Positions 1 to 12,738 of a stretch of 64,000 bases of DNA are shown here, in pieces (the first letter of the stretch is position 1; every line of letters starts with the position of its first letter). The translations under genes were made by a program, and so were the position numbers. The DNA comes from Dryococelus australis (taxonomy: Eukaryota > Arthropoda > Insecta > Phasmatodea > Phasmatidae): contig CM056994.1 in the NCBI GenBank assembly GCA_029891345.1, positions 55,521,251 to 55,585,250 of the forward strand, written 5' to 3'. The notes beneath the pieces were generated by a model. That model was not told where the DNA came from, did not search any database, and was given only the letters and a program-made list of their open reading frames with translations.

Positions 1-317
1 CGAGAGTCCTTGACAGCAGTCATTTTTCAGGTTGCAAGCATGCAAGAACTCAGTGCCGCAGGCTGTGGGTTACCCTTCTGACACCTTCGTAGCGAAATTT
101 GCATTTGTTTCAAAGCAAGCACTTTCGTTTGATCCACCCTGTTGTATAACGGATAAACTACATCGAACAGGGGAAAAGACTAACTACATTAAAGGCCAGC
201 CAATAGGAAATCTTAGCATCACGCAATAACCAATCAGGCAAATCAGAGAACGGTTATGCCCACGTCAAAGGAACCGCCACGCCCTTCGTGCCATGGTTTG
301 TCGCCAGGTTGCCCACA

Positions 318-336
318 AAAAAAAAAAAAAAAAAAA
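318..336. repeat. poly(A) run
   Basis: An uninterrupted A homopolymer of about 19 nt. It could be a retroposon tail, but no retroposon body or flanking duplication is visible. Confidence 0.8.
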
Positions 337-390
337 TCCGGGATCTACAAGGTTGCAGTGGATTTCAATCTAATTCACAAGTACTCATAT

Positions 391-791
391 AGGTTGTTCA
401 CGGTAAAGTGAGCACTTCTGAAAGTCTTGCCTTGGATCTACACGAGTGCACGTTGCGTATTCTTTCGCCTTATGTGAAATTAAAATTTCCATGGCCCTCA
501 TAACTTTATCCATGCGTCGGTCAAGTAAAACTGAAATATTTAGAAAAGCGGATATTTTAAATTTTGCTCAGTTTTCACATAGGTGAAAAAATAATAATAA
601 TACGAGCTATCACAAATGGTTACCTAACATTATTTATATGACGTTAATGTATGTAACAATTTTCCATCAACGTTACCCCCACTTTACTGGGCGCAAGTCA
701 CTCAAGTGCGTCCGTTAAAATATATACTGGCAGCGCAGTGACTTTTTTCTGAAGTTGATTTCGAAAGTGCTCACTTTATAGTGAACAGCAT
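391..791 (-). mobile_element. Family B MITE-like element, copy 1
   Basis: It starts with AGGTTGTTCACGGTAAAGTG and ends with the inverse form (CACTTTATAGTGAACAGC). The interior matches the other B copies in this window, for example the segment TACTGGGCGCAAGTCACTCA and the GGTTACCTAACA segment. It is about 400 bp, has terminal inverted repeats of roughly 30 bp and no coding capacity, so it is a non-autonomous DNA element. The superfamily is not established because the target duplication is not clear. Confidence 0.75.
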
Positions 792-1619
792 TTTAAACAG
801 TCACGCCTACGTAGGTTTAGCGGGAACCATTAAGTCCCGGCCCGACCCTCTAAAAAATTGAGCGGGACATAAAATAAGTATAGAAAAAAACTGAACCGTA
901 AAATATACAGAATCTTATTTATTTATTCCTGTCGTACACTGTGATAGTTATCGCATGAAGTACGTCGCAGAAGCTTGGTAGAAAACACGTGTTTAAACAC
1001 GGCTGTATATTTATTACTGGTGCATGAACAAGAAAAACATTTAAATATTTGGTGCCCAAAGATAAGTTTCAAGTTATTATTGAATCCCCAAGGGATATTT
1101 TATTTTGGCGTGAAAAGTGCTATAAGGAGTGTGTCTTTTCAGGATCAGTTATAGCTGCTACATTTTTTTTATACAGAAACTTTAGAGTTGTACTTAGGAT
1201 CGTTTCATAGTTTTATCTCCATAGCTGTGCCATAAAAACAATAGCATCGCCGACGGAAAGACTTGAAGAATCGGCCTGAGAGATCACGTGTTTAAATGTC
1301 TCGAACACGCAAAATAGCTGCAAGCAAGTACAATCCTCGATTTCAGTTTGTAAACATGGGAATACATGCACAAAAGAGAGATCACTAGGACTAAAATGGT
1401 AAGAATGAATTCGGAACTTCCATTTACAAATAATAAACTGTCCCTCCTTCCCCTCCTCCAAGTTTTATATGTTTTAAGATGTGCGAATCCGCTGTGCAAA
1501 TCTTTGCCCCAAACAAACCACGAAACATAAATATGTTATTTGATAAGGGAGGAGAAAGGGGAGGGATACAACACGAGTTATTGGCTGCTCAAATGAACGT
1601 AAGAAAAATATCGCTGATT
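792..1619. other. AT-rich DNA, no feature recognised
   Basis: This stretch lies between two family B sequences. It contains short frames of 71-82 codons on the minus strand with no domain, start context or splice structure that supports them. Nothing else is visible. Confidence 0.5.
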
Positions 1620-1885
1620 CTACCTGCGAGTATTTTAATTAATGGCGTGGACAGAGTAGAGTTGGTAACGATGGATCGAAATGTCTCCACGTCGAATTTA
1701 AAGTGATAGGTAAACATTTGTGAATACTGAAAACCATCTGTTATATTTTTAGTGCATCATATATAAGCGTAAGAATTTGAAATTTCTAAATAATTAACTT
1801 TTTTTAAATAATTTCACAGTTTCACTTGACAGACAAAATGATCTGGCCCATGACGATGTTAATTTTACTTTTGACGGAAAAATAT
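1620..1885 (+). repeat. Degraded family B fragment
   Basis: The stretch aligns by eye with the interior of family B: a GTTGGTAACGATGGAT segment, then a region resembling GGTAACCATTTGTG, then ATAATTTCACAGTTTCACTTGAC. The terminal repeats are missing or too decayed to place, so the limits are approximate. Confidence 0.5.
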
Positions 1886-2509
1886 AGAACGTGCATTAAT
1901 GACTTTCAAATGTCCAGTTTTCCGTGAACGGCCTATAGAAATATTTAGTCCGTGGATCCAAAATTGTGAAAGACTTTCCTCAGTTATGATCGAAGTATCT
2001 GCAGAGGAAATGTATTTACGCCTACATCAGAATATTTCACAACATTTTTACCTCAACTATCGAACACGCAAGGTAAGAGGTTTTCATTTTTTTCTAATAT
2101 AGACCGTCAAAACTTTGAAAAATGTACACTTAGTTTGCTGGTCAACGAATACATCGGCGACATTTGCAGGATATGGTTATAGGCCTGCTAGAGTTTGTTA
2201 AAAAAAAAAAAAATAGTTCTGAAGATTTCCCGAGTAGCTGAAGAAGGCACGAAATGCGTTTCCCGAAAGTAAATTCGCCTAGACTGCGGAGCTGTTTCAC
2301 ACGTGAGAGCAGCGCGCACGCGGTATTCCTGCGCCGAGTGAAACTCGCGATGAATACACACACAGCGCGACATTTTCGCACATTGTAGCAGCACTTATCA
2401 TCATCCAAACATGCAAGGCGCTTCCGCATACTGCGCAAACGCCACAAACAACATGGATTTCAGGGACCCTCTTAGTCTTCACTCTCTGCCGGGTCTTCTC
2501 TTTCTCTAA
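1886..2509. other. No feature recognised
   Basis: Frames of up to 101 codons on the minus strand overlap one another in three registers and show no conserved motif. A 12-13 nt A run lies near 2200. I see no supported gene. Confidence 0.4.
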
Positions 2510-2985
2510 GAGCGGGATGGACACCCCCCCCCCCCCCCTTCCAGCATTTTTTGTGAAACATTTGTTTGCGCGAATACGCGCATCTCGGTAAATAAATCTT
2601 CTGCAAATACGACTTTTCGTCAGAAAAAATTTTTAAAAACTATTATATACCCCCTTATTTCCTTTACTTTTGTCATATTAAGTCTATTCTTGGAGAAAAA
2701 AAAATTCGTGAAAATGGTCAAACATCTCATTTTTAAAGCTTGCATATACAATTTCCTTAAGCGCAAGATGAAAGTACAAGGATACGGGCGTAGTTTAATC
2801 GGTGGTATTCAATCGCGCGTCATAAAACCCCACTGTTACAGATCTGGTTTGCACCGTACAGTCGTTACGTCGGAAACACTGCACGCCTTGCGCGTAGGAG
2901 CGATGAGGAGCTAGGCGTGCGTGTTAGTGTCGCCCGTATCGCTCCCTCGCTTCTTGACCTTGGACGCGGGCTTCCCACGGAGGTC
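2510..2985 (+). repeat. Family A dispersed repeat, copy 1
   Basis: It begins near GGGATGGACA plus a 15-nt C run. It runs through GAATACGCGCATCTCGGTAAA and ends in the GC-rich module (GCGTAGGAGCGATGAG ... GTATCGCTCCCTCGCTTCTT). The same order occurs at 62366-62780, and at 29033-30795 where it is interrupted. No inverted ends or poly(A) tail are evident, so its class is unknown. It is the uninterrupted reference that shows the copy near 29 kb is split by an insertion. Confidence 0.7.
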
Positions 2986-3312
2986 CTTCACATACCGAAG
3001 GGACTGTCTCCCACGCACGGAGTATGTGACATTTGCTTTGAACTGTTCGCAATGAACATTTTCACTGATGTTGCTACCTCTGCAGGTTAGTCTTGGTCGT
3101 GTTATTACCATTCTCTTGACCAGTCTGCCTTGCTTACGGGCCCGGGTGCGAATTTCCGACCACAGCCAGCACGAGGCCTTTCCCTCGGCGTGGTGATGAC
3201 AGGAAAACCCCGCTGACACGAGCTGAGAGGTCTGATCCCGTGTGCACCTTCCTTCCTTCATTTTCATTACACTTGTGACGCAATCGCCACACTCGACCAT
3301 GTCGTTCTTCGA

Positions 3313-3671
3313 GAATAGACTACCGATCTCGCTGGCTGCGCACAACCGATCTCCGTGTCCCCACATTGAACTGCTTATCTACCAACACGTCTAGCGAAAA
3401 TGGCGTGGATTGGGTCGTTTAGTAAATAAATATTTTTAAGATGTATTTATACTTCCTCTGACCAACTTTCAATGCAGTTTGATTAAATTCAAACTGGTAA
3501 AAGCATTTTATTAACATAATAGTGCTTGTTATTTAAAAATGAAAATATAAACGAACACGTTCATCACTGTTGACCACGTGACTTTTAACAGTTATGTATG
3601 AATGGTGTAAGTCAATGTTGGGTACATGCGCAGAAGACGAATAAGCGGTCTACCTCATATTTAGTCTATGG
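3313..3671 (+). mobile_element. Family I inverted-repeat element, copy 1
   Basis: The left end (ACCGATCTCGCTGGCTGCGC) and the right end (GGTCTACCTCATATTTAGTC) match the ends of the copy at 32693-33330. In that better preserved copy the ends form an inverted repeat of about 25 bp. The interior shared segment includes CACGTTCATCACTGTTGACC. The element is non-coding and no target duplication could be assigned. Confidence 0.65.
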
Positions 3672-4025
3672 CTTCGAGCAACAGCTGTGCGTCTCATACT
3701 GTGATTTATTTCTCACGCCATATTCGAAGTGCCGATTCGCCGGTGATTAAAAGAAACGCGTGTAGGCCATGAACTGTTGACTGGGCGCGCTTGAATCGCG
3801 TTGCAGTGTGTTGGAAATCCGTTTTTTTTAATGTCTAGAAACTACTAAATGTGTCCCCGTTACATTGATGCACGAAAAGAAAACACACTTCAGACGAGGT
3901 ATGAATAGTACTGTAAATACCCCATGCACATTATAAATGCTATTTCCGAAGCCTCCGACATAACGGATTTTTCACACTTTTGTAACCCGTAATACGCTGG
4001 CTGGAAATATGGGGAACTATTATAA

Positions 4026-4438
4026 AGGCACTTCGCAATAAAGTGAGCACTTTTAAGTGAACCTTAGAAAAAAATCTGTGCCCCTGCATGCATATATTTT
4101 AATAGGCGCACTGAGTGATATTAACCCAGTAAAGTTGGTAACGATGGATGGAAAGTAGTTCCATATCTTGACGCGGATAAAAAGTGTTAGGTAACCATTT
4201 GTGATTAATTAAAATTATTTCTTTAGTTTTTTTTTTTTTTATCAAAGTGAAAAAATGAGCAGATTTGTAGAGTATTTACTTTCTTAATAAGTTCACAGTT
4301 TCATTTGATCGACGGATGAACAAAGTGATGAGGTCCATGGCACTGTTAATTTTGCACAAGGCGGAGGAATACACAACGTGCACACAAGTAGATCTTAAGC
4401 AGAGCTTTCACAAGTGCTCATTTTACCGTGAACAGCCC
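4026..4438 (+). mobile_element. Family B MITE-like element, copy 2
   Basis: It starts near AGGCACTTCGCAATAAAGTG and ends TTTTACCGTGAACAGCC. The internal landmarks GGCGCACTGAGTGA and GGTAACCATTTGTG match the other copies. The element is full length but diverged at the 5' terminus. The 65-codon frames that overlap it are repeat sequence, not genes. Confidence 0.75.
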
Positions 4439-4544
4439 ACAAGGACATGCGCTGAACTTAGTTTCCGACTTTACAGCAATGAGATTATTGGGTCACCGCT
4501 TGAAGTCCCATAGGGACACGCTGCAAAGACAAAAACACAGCCGC

Positions 4545-4665
4545 CAGTTGGGCGCCTTGCCAGTAGGGACACTAGGCGCGCGTGTCAGTGTGTCGTCCTT
4601 ATCGCTCGATTGCTTCTGGGACTGAAACGCGCTAAGAAGCTACGCTACAAGTAGGCGGCGCCCTT
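4545..4665 (+). repeat. GC-rich dispersed module
   Basis: It carries the ordered landmarks GGACACTAGGCGCGCGTGTC, GTCCTTATCGCTCGATTGCT and AAGTAGGCGGCGCC. These recur in the same order at 36235, 51400 and elsewhere. Its function is unknown. Confidence 0.55.
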
Positions 4666-4679
4666 ACGACCTACTTTAC

Positions 4680-5030
4680 TTCAAATTTTATATCCTTGCG
4701 TCATAAGTAAAATTAACATTGCCATGTGCCCGACCACTTCATTTATGCATCGTTCAAGTAAAACTTATGAAAGTATTAGGAAAGTGAATATGTTACGAAG
4801 AAGACAATTCTTGCTTCTGCGAAAGAAAAACAAACAATAATAAAATACATTGAGTATGGACAAACTTGAACGCCGCACTTTAAAACGACATTATGTCAAG
4901 GGATTACTCATCCTACAGTGCTGCCAACTATAACGGCAGCATACCAACCAAATGACTCCTAAAATATACGCAGTTAAGGGAAGGGACCTTTTTCAAACTG
5001 TTGATTTCTAAAATGCTTATTCAACTGAGA
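4680..5030 (-). repeat. Degraded family B fragment
   Basis: Minus-strand B landmarks are present in order: AAATTAACATTGCCATG, CATCGTTCAAGTAAAAC, and further on TATACGCAG and GATTTC before a decayed terminal repeat. It is heavily diverged. Confidence 0.5.
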
Positions 5031-6935
5031 ATCAAGACATAGGATGTAATTCACTTGTATTGTTCAACTGGGCGGTGAATACCGCATTATGTGTTTGTGC
5101 AAACTAAATTGCTTAACAGAATTTACGTATATCAATTTGCTCTATTACTTAGAATTTCCTTTCAGTAATTCTGAGCGCAAAAAAAAAAAAAAAAAAAGAA
5201 GAAGGAACATAAGTTGTAGGTATTCGTAGCAGTTTATAATATTTTATCTAATTTATATATCTTGCATACACTTAACATCCGCTTTTGTGCACACAGAGTA
5301 TTTCGCTAGTACAGCGCCACTTTCCTTGTTCACGGGAATATTTTCCACATTTCCATGGCATACTAAAATAGCGCCATTGAAATGCACTTGTTTTTAATGA
5401 TTAGACCCAAAAATTATCTTCACAATAATAATAAATCAGTATGACACAAGTCGACTACAGTATGGATGGTAGTAACATCACCAGCGTCAAGATTATCCAG
5501 ATGCCCCACCCGATGAGAATACCCGACGTTCTCGGCCAGCTTGAAGAAAACCAGCGCGGAACAACGACGGAATGAGGAAGGCGCAAGAATAAAGAGCACC
5601 CCGAGAAAATCCCCGTGCTACTCGCACAAGAAAGTATGCCTACCCTCATGGGTCTACAATCGAAAGGCGACGGTAGTTTGCACAGCCAGTGCAGACGACC
5701 TGCAAAGTTCTCATTTAAAATGCCTTCTCGTACTTTGTGCCATGTCTATCTGTCAGGTCACAAGCAAATAAGATAACCGTTTTGTTAATTTACACGTGTT
5801 TATTCTTAACATGTATTTTAAAATAGTGTACATCTTCGGGTTATAGAGTTACGTTCAAAAATTATATTTTGGCCCCTATTTTTACCATGTGGTTGTCAAC
5901 CGCATTTTCAAAGGTATGTCATATAATTAATCGCATGTTATATTTTCGCATGGAATAACCTGCCGGAGGTAGTTGATGTCGTTAAAAAAAACACCTGATA
6001 TATGCTACTGTGATTGTACAGAAAAGTTATTCACGCAGTTAGACGCAATGCTCACAGAAGCAACGTATATTTAAAATTAAATTGAAAATTCGATTCTTTA
6101 TAAAACTAACTATAGTCCATTCCCCATTGGAAGCAACTTTCTCGGAGCCCTGATAAATATATACTTGCAAGCCCCGTATCCTTCCGCCAAATGTAAACAA
6201 ACAGTGCCATGTGACTGTCATGTAGCATCTGTCAAAATCAATGTTTACATTCCATTGTGTGTACATGTGTTCGTATACTTTCGCTACACCTAAAAATAAA
6301 CATTGAAATGTGACTTCTACTTTTATACCTGTCAAATGTTTTTTTTACTGTTTACAGGTTTTCAAATAATTCTGTCTTAGGTTTATTTCAAAAACCATTT
6401 CGTACGAATATTCACAGTTTAGGCCTTTAAAATATTTGGGTCAGCTTTATGACGTTTTAAAAATGCCTGAACTAACGATAGTTCTTACGGTTACGTTGCA
6501 TTAACATATTTGTTTTCCACAACATAGCACATTACACGTAATGCACGTTAATATTTTGCCGCGACTGTGTTAAACACTGTTACAACTGCGGGGTAATGAA
6601 CTGTAGTATTTAACTTTTTTTTATTGATATGTGTTGGGTTATTTTATTTAAAAGGACGGCCTCAGTTCGATTAACGAAGGAATAGACAGTCCAACGAAAA
6701 AGCGACATTAAAATCAAGCACGCAACTCTTGTCGCTCATTTTTTTGTTATAGAAACTTAAAAGATAGCGGTGAACATGCACATAAATAATCCTACCGTAA
6801 CTTTTATTCCGCTCATATTTATATGAACTGCTACTTACTGTGTATTAGGTTTATTAAAACTTATTGGGGCTGGGCTTGGTTATTTTGTTGGGATTGGTGG
6901 TAAATCACGTTACACGACTGTGTTTCAAACACCCA
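5031..6935. other. AT-rich DNA, no feature recognised
   Basis: Nearly 2 kb without a recognised repeat family or convincing frame. A minus-strand 98-codon frame at 6039-6335 lacks any recognisable motif. A 17-nt A run lies near 5180. Confidence 0.45.
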
Positions 6936-6940
6936 GGGCA

Positions 6941-7187
6941 AAGGTACAATGTTGTGATAAATAAACAGACGTAGTGTCAATAGATAACTTCGTCATAAAA
7001 ACAGTTCACATTTACAACGTATAAATAGTTCACATCAAATATTTCAAATCACGCGCACATACAGATCCAGCGTAACTATCACCAAACAGTCACACCACGC
7101 TATTTCAAACGCAGCGGTTAACGAAACACACCGTAACAGTATATTTATTACTGCCGCAGAAACACTGATTTATCACAACATCGTAAC
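6941..7187. mobile_element. Small inverted-repeat element
   Basis: ATGTTGTGATAAAT near the left edge (6949) is matched by its inverse ATTTATCACAACAT near the right edge (7168-7181). A few additional matching bases lie outside (GGTAC... and ...GTAAC), giving a terminal inverted repeat of roughly 20 bp around a 245 bp unit. It is a single copy here, with no confirmed target duplication. Confidence 0.45.
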
Positions 7188-7529
7188 TTGCTTAGGTAGG
7201 TTTAAAAGACACAACGTCTACAAATGCGATGTGGTAATTTGAAGTATTTTTTGGAGTAAGAATAATTTACGCTTCCTTTGGTGAAACAGCAACACGCCAT
7301 GTCATGGTTCGCCACGTCTGCCAACTTCACTTTGTTTCTGCCTCGCCATAATATCTAAATATATTAAAATAAGTATTCAAACATTAAAATCTCTTTTCAG
7401 TTGTAAATTGCAAATTCAAAAATCAGTATTTTGCTGTAATAAGTATGAAATATACTACAGTTGAAAACATGTATAGTTTAGGCGTGTACTAGCGAAGTGA
7501 AACTTCTCGAGTGTGAAACAGACAAAGAA

Positions 7530-7530
7530 T

Positions 7531-7562
<32 letters not shown>

Positions 7563-7597
7563 GAGAGGAGAGAGAGAGAGGAGAGAGAGAGAGAGCG
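7530..7597. repeat. (GA)n microsatellite
   Basis: An interrupted GA tract of about 68 bp. It creates spurious Arg-Glu or Leu-Ser open frames on both strands. Confidence 0.95.
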
Positions 7598-7599
7598 AC

Positions 7600-9363
7600 A
7601 AAGCTCGCTCAGCAGACAGTTGCTTCAAAGTTGCTCTCGCTTGATAAAACAACACCGTACCATTACGGCCTACTCACGATATTTTTCACTGTTATTTTAA
7701 ACTGTAAAAATGAGATATGCTGCCATCGGGACAACCTAAATATTTAAATATTTCAATAGGCGTTTAATTTACAAAACGAGGTTAAAGTAATATTTTATGT
7801 GTAAACTATTCCTTGCCGACCTTTGCTAACACGTCGCTACTCTCGCTGTTGTAAATTCATATTTAAAAAGAAATAAATATTACAAGTTATAGAAAATATA
7901 AGACGAAGTTTCATTTATTCAATAATAAAGTGCTCTAAAGTTAACCACAGTGTTATATATTTGTGGAATACAGGTTATTGAAAAAACAGGTTGACATGTT
8001 TTGCCTAGAGTGTTTTTTTCTAAGGTTGATTTTCATAAGTCGCTTTCAATCGGGAATGGACTATATGTATGCAACAACCTCAACGTTAAAAATTTAAAAC
8101 ACCATTGTTGTGATTCCCCCCCCCCCCCCCCCAAAACCCCTTACATTATTATTAAAGATTTGGAACAAGCTGAATGTAGTTCGCGATGGCCACGGACAAA
8201 CCTCATCTGCACAATATGTAGTAATTTACGCCTTCGTATGGGCTAGTCGGCTACTAAAGACAATGCTAAAATTGAAGATCAGTACTCACGCCTGGAAAAG
8301 ATACAGTGATAGACACAAACACTACACGCCGCGTTACACACAGTGTGGTCTTGGCATAACCTCTGCATTAACTGTTTATTCCTTTAGTTTACTAATTTTT
8401 GATTCCTGAGATACTAACCTTCCTATATAGTAATGTTTGGAAGTAAAAATTCGTATATGTGCGAAACGATATTTCCGTACATACATACTCTTCCACGACT
8501 TTCCAAACACTTCGTAACTTCAAGGCAGAACCACTAAGATATAACAAATAATGAACAAAAGCAATAACTGTGTGCAATCTCAAGGCAATGCACGCTTTCT
8601 TATTTCCTTATTGCAAATTCCTCACTTCACAATGTAGTAAGGTATTCACGGCTTTTGCCGATAACGCAGATACAAATTTCCGTGTATTCACGGAAACTTT
8701 AACGGAAATACACAGTTAATATAGGGAAATATAGGTTAATATAGCTCCGTACAAACAAAATACCGAACCTTTCCGTACTTCCAGAATCTTCCAGTTCGGG
8801 GATCAACTATGCTGAAGCTACACGAAACGTCATTCGCATTTGTTAGCTATATAAAATGACCGTTCCTGCCTATTAAAAACATTCTTTCACACATCAAAAA
8901 GTAGCGAGTCGCCGGCAAAAGTAAGAAATACTACAAGCACTCCAGAATTACCGCAAACTTGAAAAACGTCAGACTACAGTGTTTTTATAACGTGGCAACA
9001 CTCCGATTTCCTATTGGGGATGTGGTAGCAAGGTGATAAGAGCCACGGTCTACGAACTTTATACTAGTGTTAAAAAAAAATCCTCTCCAAAACAAAATAT
9101 TTTACGATCTTCAAATTTTTTCATACTTTGTTAAACACCCACATAACGAGATGTATCTTTGTAAGCTGGAAACGCACAAAAGCCTAGAATCAAATTTAAG
9201 GAAATTCATAGAGAGGTTTTTGAATTTAAAAAAAAAAGTACGATATATATATATACATGTATGTATGTATGTGTGTTTTGTAATTTTATGAAAATTTATG
9301 GATAGTTTTTTTACAGTCGGCCTACTTTTTCCGTAATGTTATGTAAGTTTTTCTGGACTCTGC

Positions 9364-9370
<7 letters not shown>
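7600..9370. other. No gene; one poly(C) run
   Basis: AT-rich DNA with a 17-nt C run at 8116-8132. Short frames up to 99 codons cross the homopolymer and are not credible genes. Confidence 0.45.
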
Positions 9371-9374
<4 letters not shown>

Positions 9375-9411
<37 letters not shown>

Positions 9412-9445
9412 TACACATACACACACACACATATATATATCGTCT
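9375..9445. repeat. (TA)n / (CA)n microsatellite cluster
   Basis: A (TA) tract of about 35 bp is followed by (AC) and a second short (TA) tract. The frames that read Ile-Tyr repeats across it are artefacts. Confidence 0.95.
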
Positions 9446-9910
9446 GTACGTCGGGAAACGCAGGACATCGAGACCAAAGGATCCTGTTGGTCCTGTGCAT
9501 CGCCGCACACACAACAGTTTCTTCGTCCTCTTTGGAGCGGAAAGAATTTCTCGCTCGGATTGTCTGCCTGTATAATAACACTCCCCCCCCAACACACACA
9601 TACATTTTTCTCTTCCGCTCGTCAAACCACGAAAAACAGACGCAGAAAACCGGCTATGATTTTGCTTCCTGTATTAATTCAGACACATGACAATATTAAT
9701 TCAGACACATAACAAATTTAAACAGTTTACTGAAACAAACTGTACATCAAATGCGGGAGTAAAAACTGCCCGAAGCAAAAAAAAACTGATATGTAAGCAC
9801 AATAAAAACATACGTTATAACGAGATCTGATCTGGTTATGGTGTGTGGGCGATCTTTCACACTCCCCCCCCCCCCCCCCGCCACAACTCTTCAACCGGGC
9901 CAAAGTCATA

Positions 9911-10329
9911 TAGTATATTTGCGGTTTCTTCGCACTTTTTGAATCAACCCTTAGAAAAATCACCTCATGCATGCCGTGATTGGTTGTTTCCTAAATATGT
10001 CACGTATTATAAGCGTTTTATTCATATGTTAACATAAAAATACCTTGTTTCCAATTTAAATAAAATTTTTACTCTATATTATATCTATAAATTATATTTA
10101 TTTCACTTATTAATATGAATAAAACAGGGAGAAAATACGTGTGTGGGTAATAACCAGTAAGAAATAGTTCTTAATGCAAAATAATAAGACACTGAGTTGT
10201 GGTACGTAGTCCTTTTGGTGATATTTTCTAGTCTCGGTAAGGCTTTGTTTGCATGAGGCGCAGGAATATCCTGGAAACAGAACCTACGCAGGACTTCAGA
10301 TAAGTTTTTAGTAACCCTAAATGGACTAT
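9911..10329 (+). mobile_element. Family C MITE-like element, copy a
   Basis: The left end TAGTATATTTGCGG is followed by TTCGCACTTTTTGAATCAA. The right end reads ...TAACCCTAAATGGACTATTA, the approximate inverse. Internal landmarks shared with the other C copies are TTGTTTCCTAAATATGTCAC and TGCATGAGGCGCAGGAATATCCTG. It is about 420 bp and non-coding. Confidence 0.7.
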
Positions 10330-10636
10330 TATACCTCGTATTTCTTGGCGTTGCTGCGTGCATCTAGCATTATTCAAGGCACCTATCATTGGTTGCACGG
10401 TCAACTGCAGTTGATTACAATACAGTATCTCGGCTTGTAGCGATGTGGACGTCGTGTGCCCAGAAGTGTGTATGGGACAGCACCGTCGCACTGTCCCATG
10501 CCGCAACGAAAGGATAACTAGATAGACGAACTTCCTTTTCGAAACTTTCTCTCTGGCAACGGAATACATATACTATTGCCGGTTCAAAGTTAATTGGACA
10601 ATTTTGAACATAGCTCCTGAATAATCCTCCGCTTTA

Positions 10637-10637
10637 A

Positions 10638-10694
<57 letters not shown>

Positions 10695-10702
10695 TCTCTC
10701 TC

Positions 10703-10743
<41 letters not shown>
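10637..10743. repeat. (CT)n followed by (TA)n
   Basis: A compound microsatellite: an interrupted CT tract of about 70 bp, then a TA tract of about 35 bp. Confidence 0.95.
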
Positions 10744-10749
<6 letters not shown>

Positions 10750-11198
10750 CACGTATTGAAATACATGCGTAGTATTGGCTGCGGATATGGCAAAATAGTT
10801 CTACGTATTAAAATGGGGGGGGGGGGGGGTGGACGCGAAAATTCAGTCAGCCACAAATAAAAATACGTGAAAATTAATAAATATATATATTCTTCTGCTT
10901 GATTGCAGAGTAACCTTAAGGATCCTTGTAATTGCCTTGCTCTTCAAGCCAATTTACTTTGTTTCTGCAGGTAAGCTAAATATTTATTATCTCTTTAAAA
11001 AAAAAAGTAAAATGCCAATACTGGAAAACAATGTAAATGCGAACACACGTAATTACAGAATCCGAGGAGGAAACAAGTCTGTTGCAAATATATACAAATA
11101 GTCAATTCTTTGCGCCCTTAACTATTTTCAATTTAGTTACATTAGTGCAAGAAACGTAACACTGATTGCTTTCTTTAAAATCAGTGAAATGCAACTAA

Positions 11199-11615
11199 AG
11201 GCTGTTCACGATAAAGTGAGCACTTTTGAAATCAACATTAGGAAAATGTCACTCCCCCTGCCTGCATATATTTCAACGGGCGCACTGAGTGACATGCACC
11301 GGGTGAAGTTGGTAGCGGTTGAAGGAAACTTAACTTAACGTCGAATAAAAAAGTATTAGGTAACCATTTGTGCTAACTTAAATTATTTCTTTCGCTTTCT
11401 GCTTTTTTTTTTAATGCACCGAAGTGTAAAAATGATCAGATTGGTAGAACATGTACTTTTCTAATAATTTCACAGTTTCGCTCGACCTACGCATGAATAA
11501 AACGATGGGGCCCAGGGCAATGCTAATTTTACATAAGGCGGAGGAATACACAACGTACACACAAGTAGACGTTAAGCAGGGCTCTCAAAAGTGCTCGTTT
11601 TACCGTGGACAGCCT
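11199..11615 (+). mobile_element. Family B MITE-like element, copy 3 (best preserved)
   Basis: This is the best copy for defining the family. It begins AGGCTGTTCACGATAAAGTG and ends GCTCGTTTTACCGTGGACAG followed by CCTA. The interior contains CGGGCGCACTGAGTGACATG, GGTAACCATTTGTG, TTTCACAGTTTCGCTCGACC and GGCGGAGGAATACACAACG. The terminal inverted repeat is about 30 bp. The element is about 417 bp and non-coding. Confidence 0.8.
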
Positions 11616-12150
11616 ATGACAGTTTTTTTCTTTGACAAGCAGGAGTAAAAGCAGTGTGATGCGAGAAACACGTAGGAATGGTTACAACTGTAATCACGAA
11701 TATCTTGAGCTGTGAGTACGGTTCGTCGGACCGAGAGGCCGGATAAAGCCGTGTGGAACGTCTCAACTGAGCGTCCTCGTTAGATGGTGTTGTCGCGAGC
11801 ATGTGGGAAGTCGCAGCGGGCCGGGCGTACGGGAGGAGCAGCCTTTTAGCGGGCGACTTTCGTATACGTCTGCGCGCACTCTCCCCATCGCCAGCACACC
11901 AGTCTGCTTGCTTGCTTTCACAGTCGCGGTAAACAATCGCGGCGGGCGAGGGAAAAGGGGCGGCCCGGCCCGCACACGTAATATCGTTTGTGTTCGTTTT
12001 GTGCCAACAATCGCTGTTGCTACGAGCGCTCTGATGATGTTATATTGTGTTGATAACGGGTTTCGCTCCACTTCTCTCCCTGCCGCGCAAACAAAACAAC
12101 TAAATTCTCGATATTTCCCCAGCGGTGGGATTTCAACCAGCACACACTAA

Positions 12151-12714
12151 TGCCCGGTTGCACCAGCATCTTCCCCAATCCGAGATCGAATGACCCTTGT
12201 TCCGAACCGGGATCCAGTTTCATCTTGGTTCCAATGTAGAAGTGTTGCATCAACAAAATTTCATGATTTCGGATCTTCGATTTGTCTACCTTGGTTCCAA
12301 AGTGAGAGATTGAGATTAAGTATGAGACAAATTTTGCTATTGGTTCGTAAGATATGACGTCATGGAAGTAGGTGTATTTTTCACTCTAGATAGAACTAGA
12401 TGTGCGATATTTTATCTGTTTTTAGTGAATTATTGTTGTACAAATTTTACTGAATAATATCCAAGTGCGTATAATGTTGTTTTAGTTTCCCAAGAAAAAC
12501 GTATTTCTATCTGTTGGCATATTTTCAAACTACATTTGTCGACGATGGCTACTGATCTCGGATCGAGCTTTCGAACCGCCAATTTCGGCGGTTCGAAATG
12601 AACTTCATTTCGATTTACAGTCCAACTCTGAACTAAAATGGTACAACAGTTTTCTGTGTCGATCTTAGATCCGATCTCGGATAGAGTTTTGAACCACGAT
12701 GGTGCAACAGGGCA
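12151..12714. mobile_element. PIF/Harbinger-like non-autonomous element
   Basis: The left terminus TGCCCGGTTGCACCAGCATC and the right terminus (read inverted) TGCCCTGTTGCACCATCGTG form the inverted repeat. Inside both ends lies ATCCGAGATCG, so the arms extend beyond 45 bp. The trinucleotide TAA flanks both sides (12148-12150 and 12715-12717). This fits the 3-bp TWA target duplication typical of PIF/Harbinger, and a GTTGCACCA-type end is familiar for that group. It is 564 bp with no transposase. The 105-codon minus-strand frame inside it is repeat sequence. Confidence 0.75.
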
Positions 12715-12738
12715 TAAGCCACGGTCTAAACATGAGGT

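Noticed and set aside
2911..3366. 151-codon minus-strand open frame, the longest single-family frame in the first 10 kb
   Set aside because: It spans the GC-rich module of family A and the left end of family I. Stop-poor GC-rich repeat DNA explains it, and no domain or splice context is visible.
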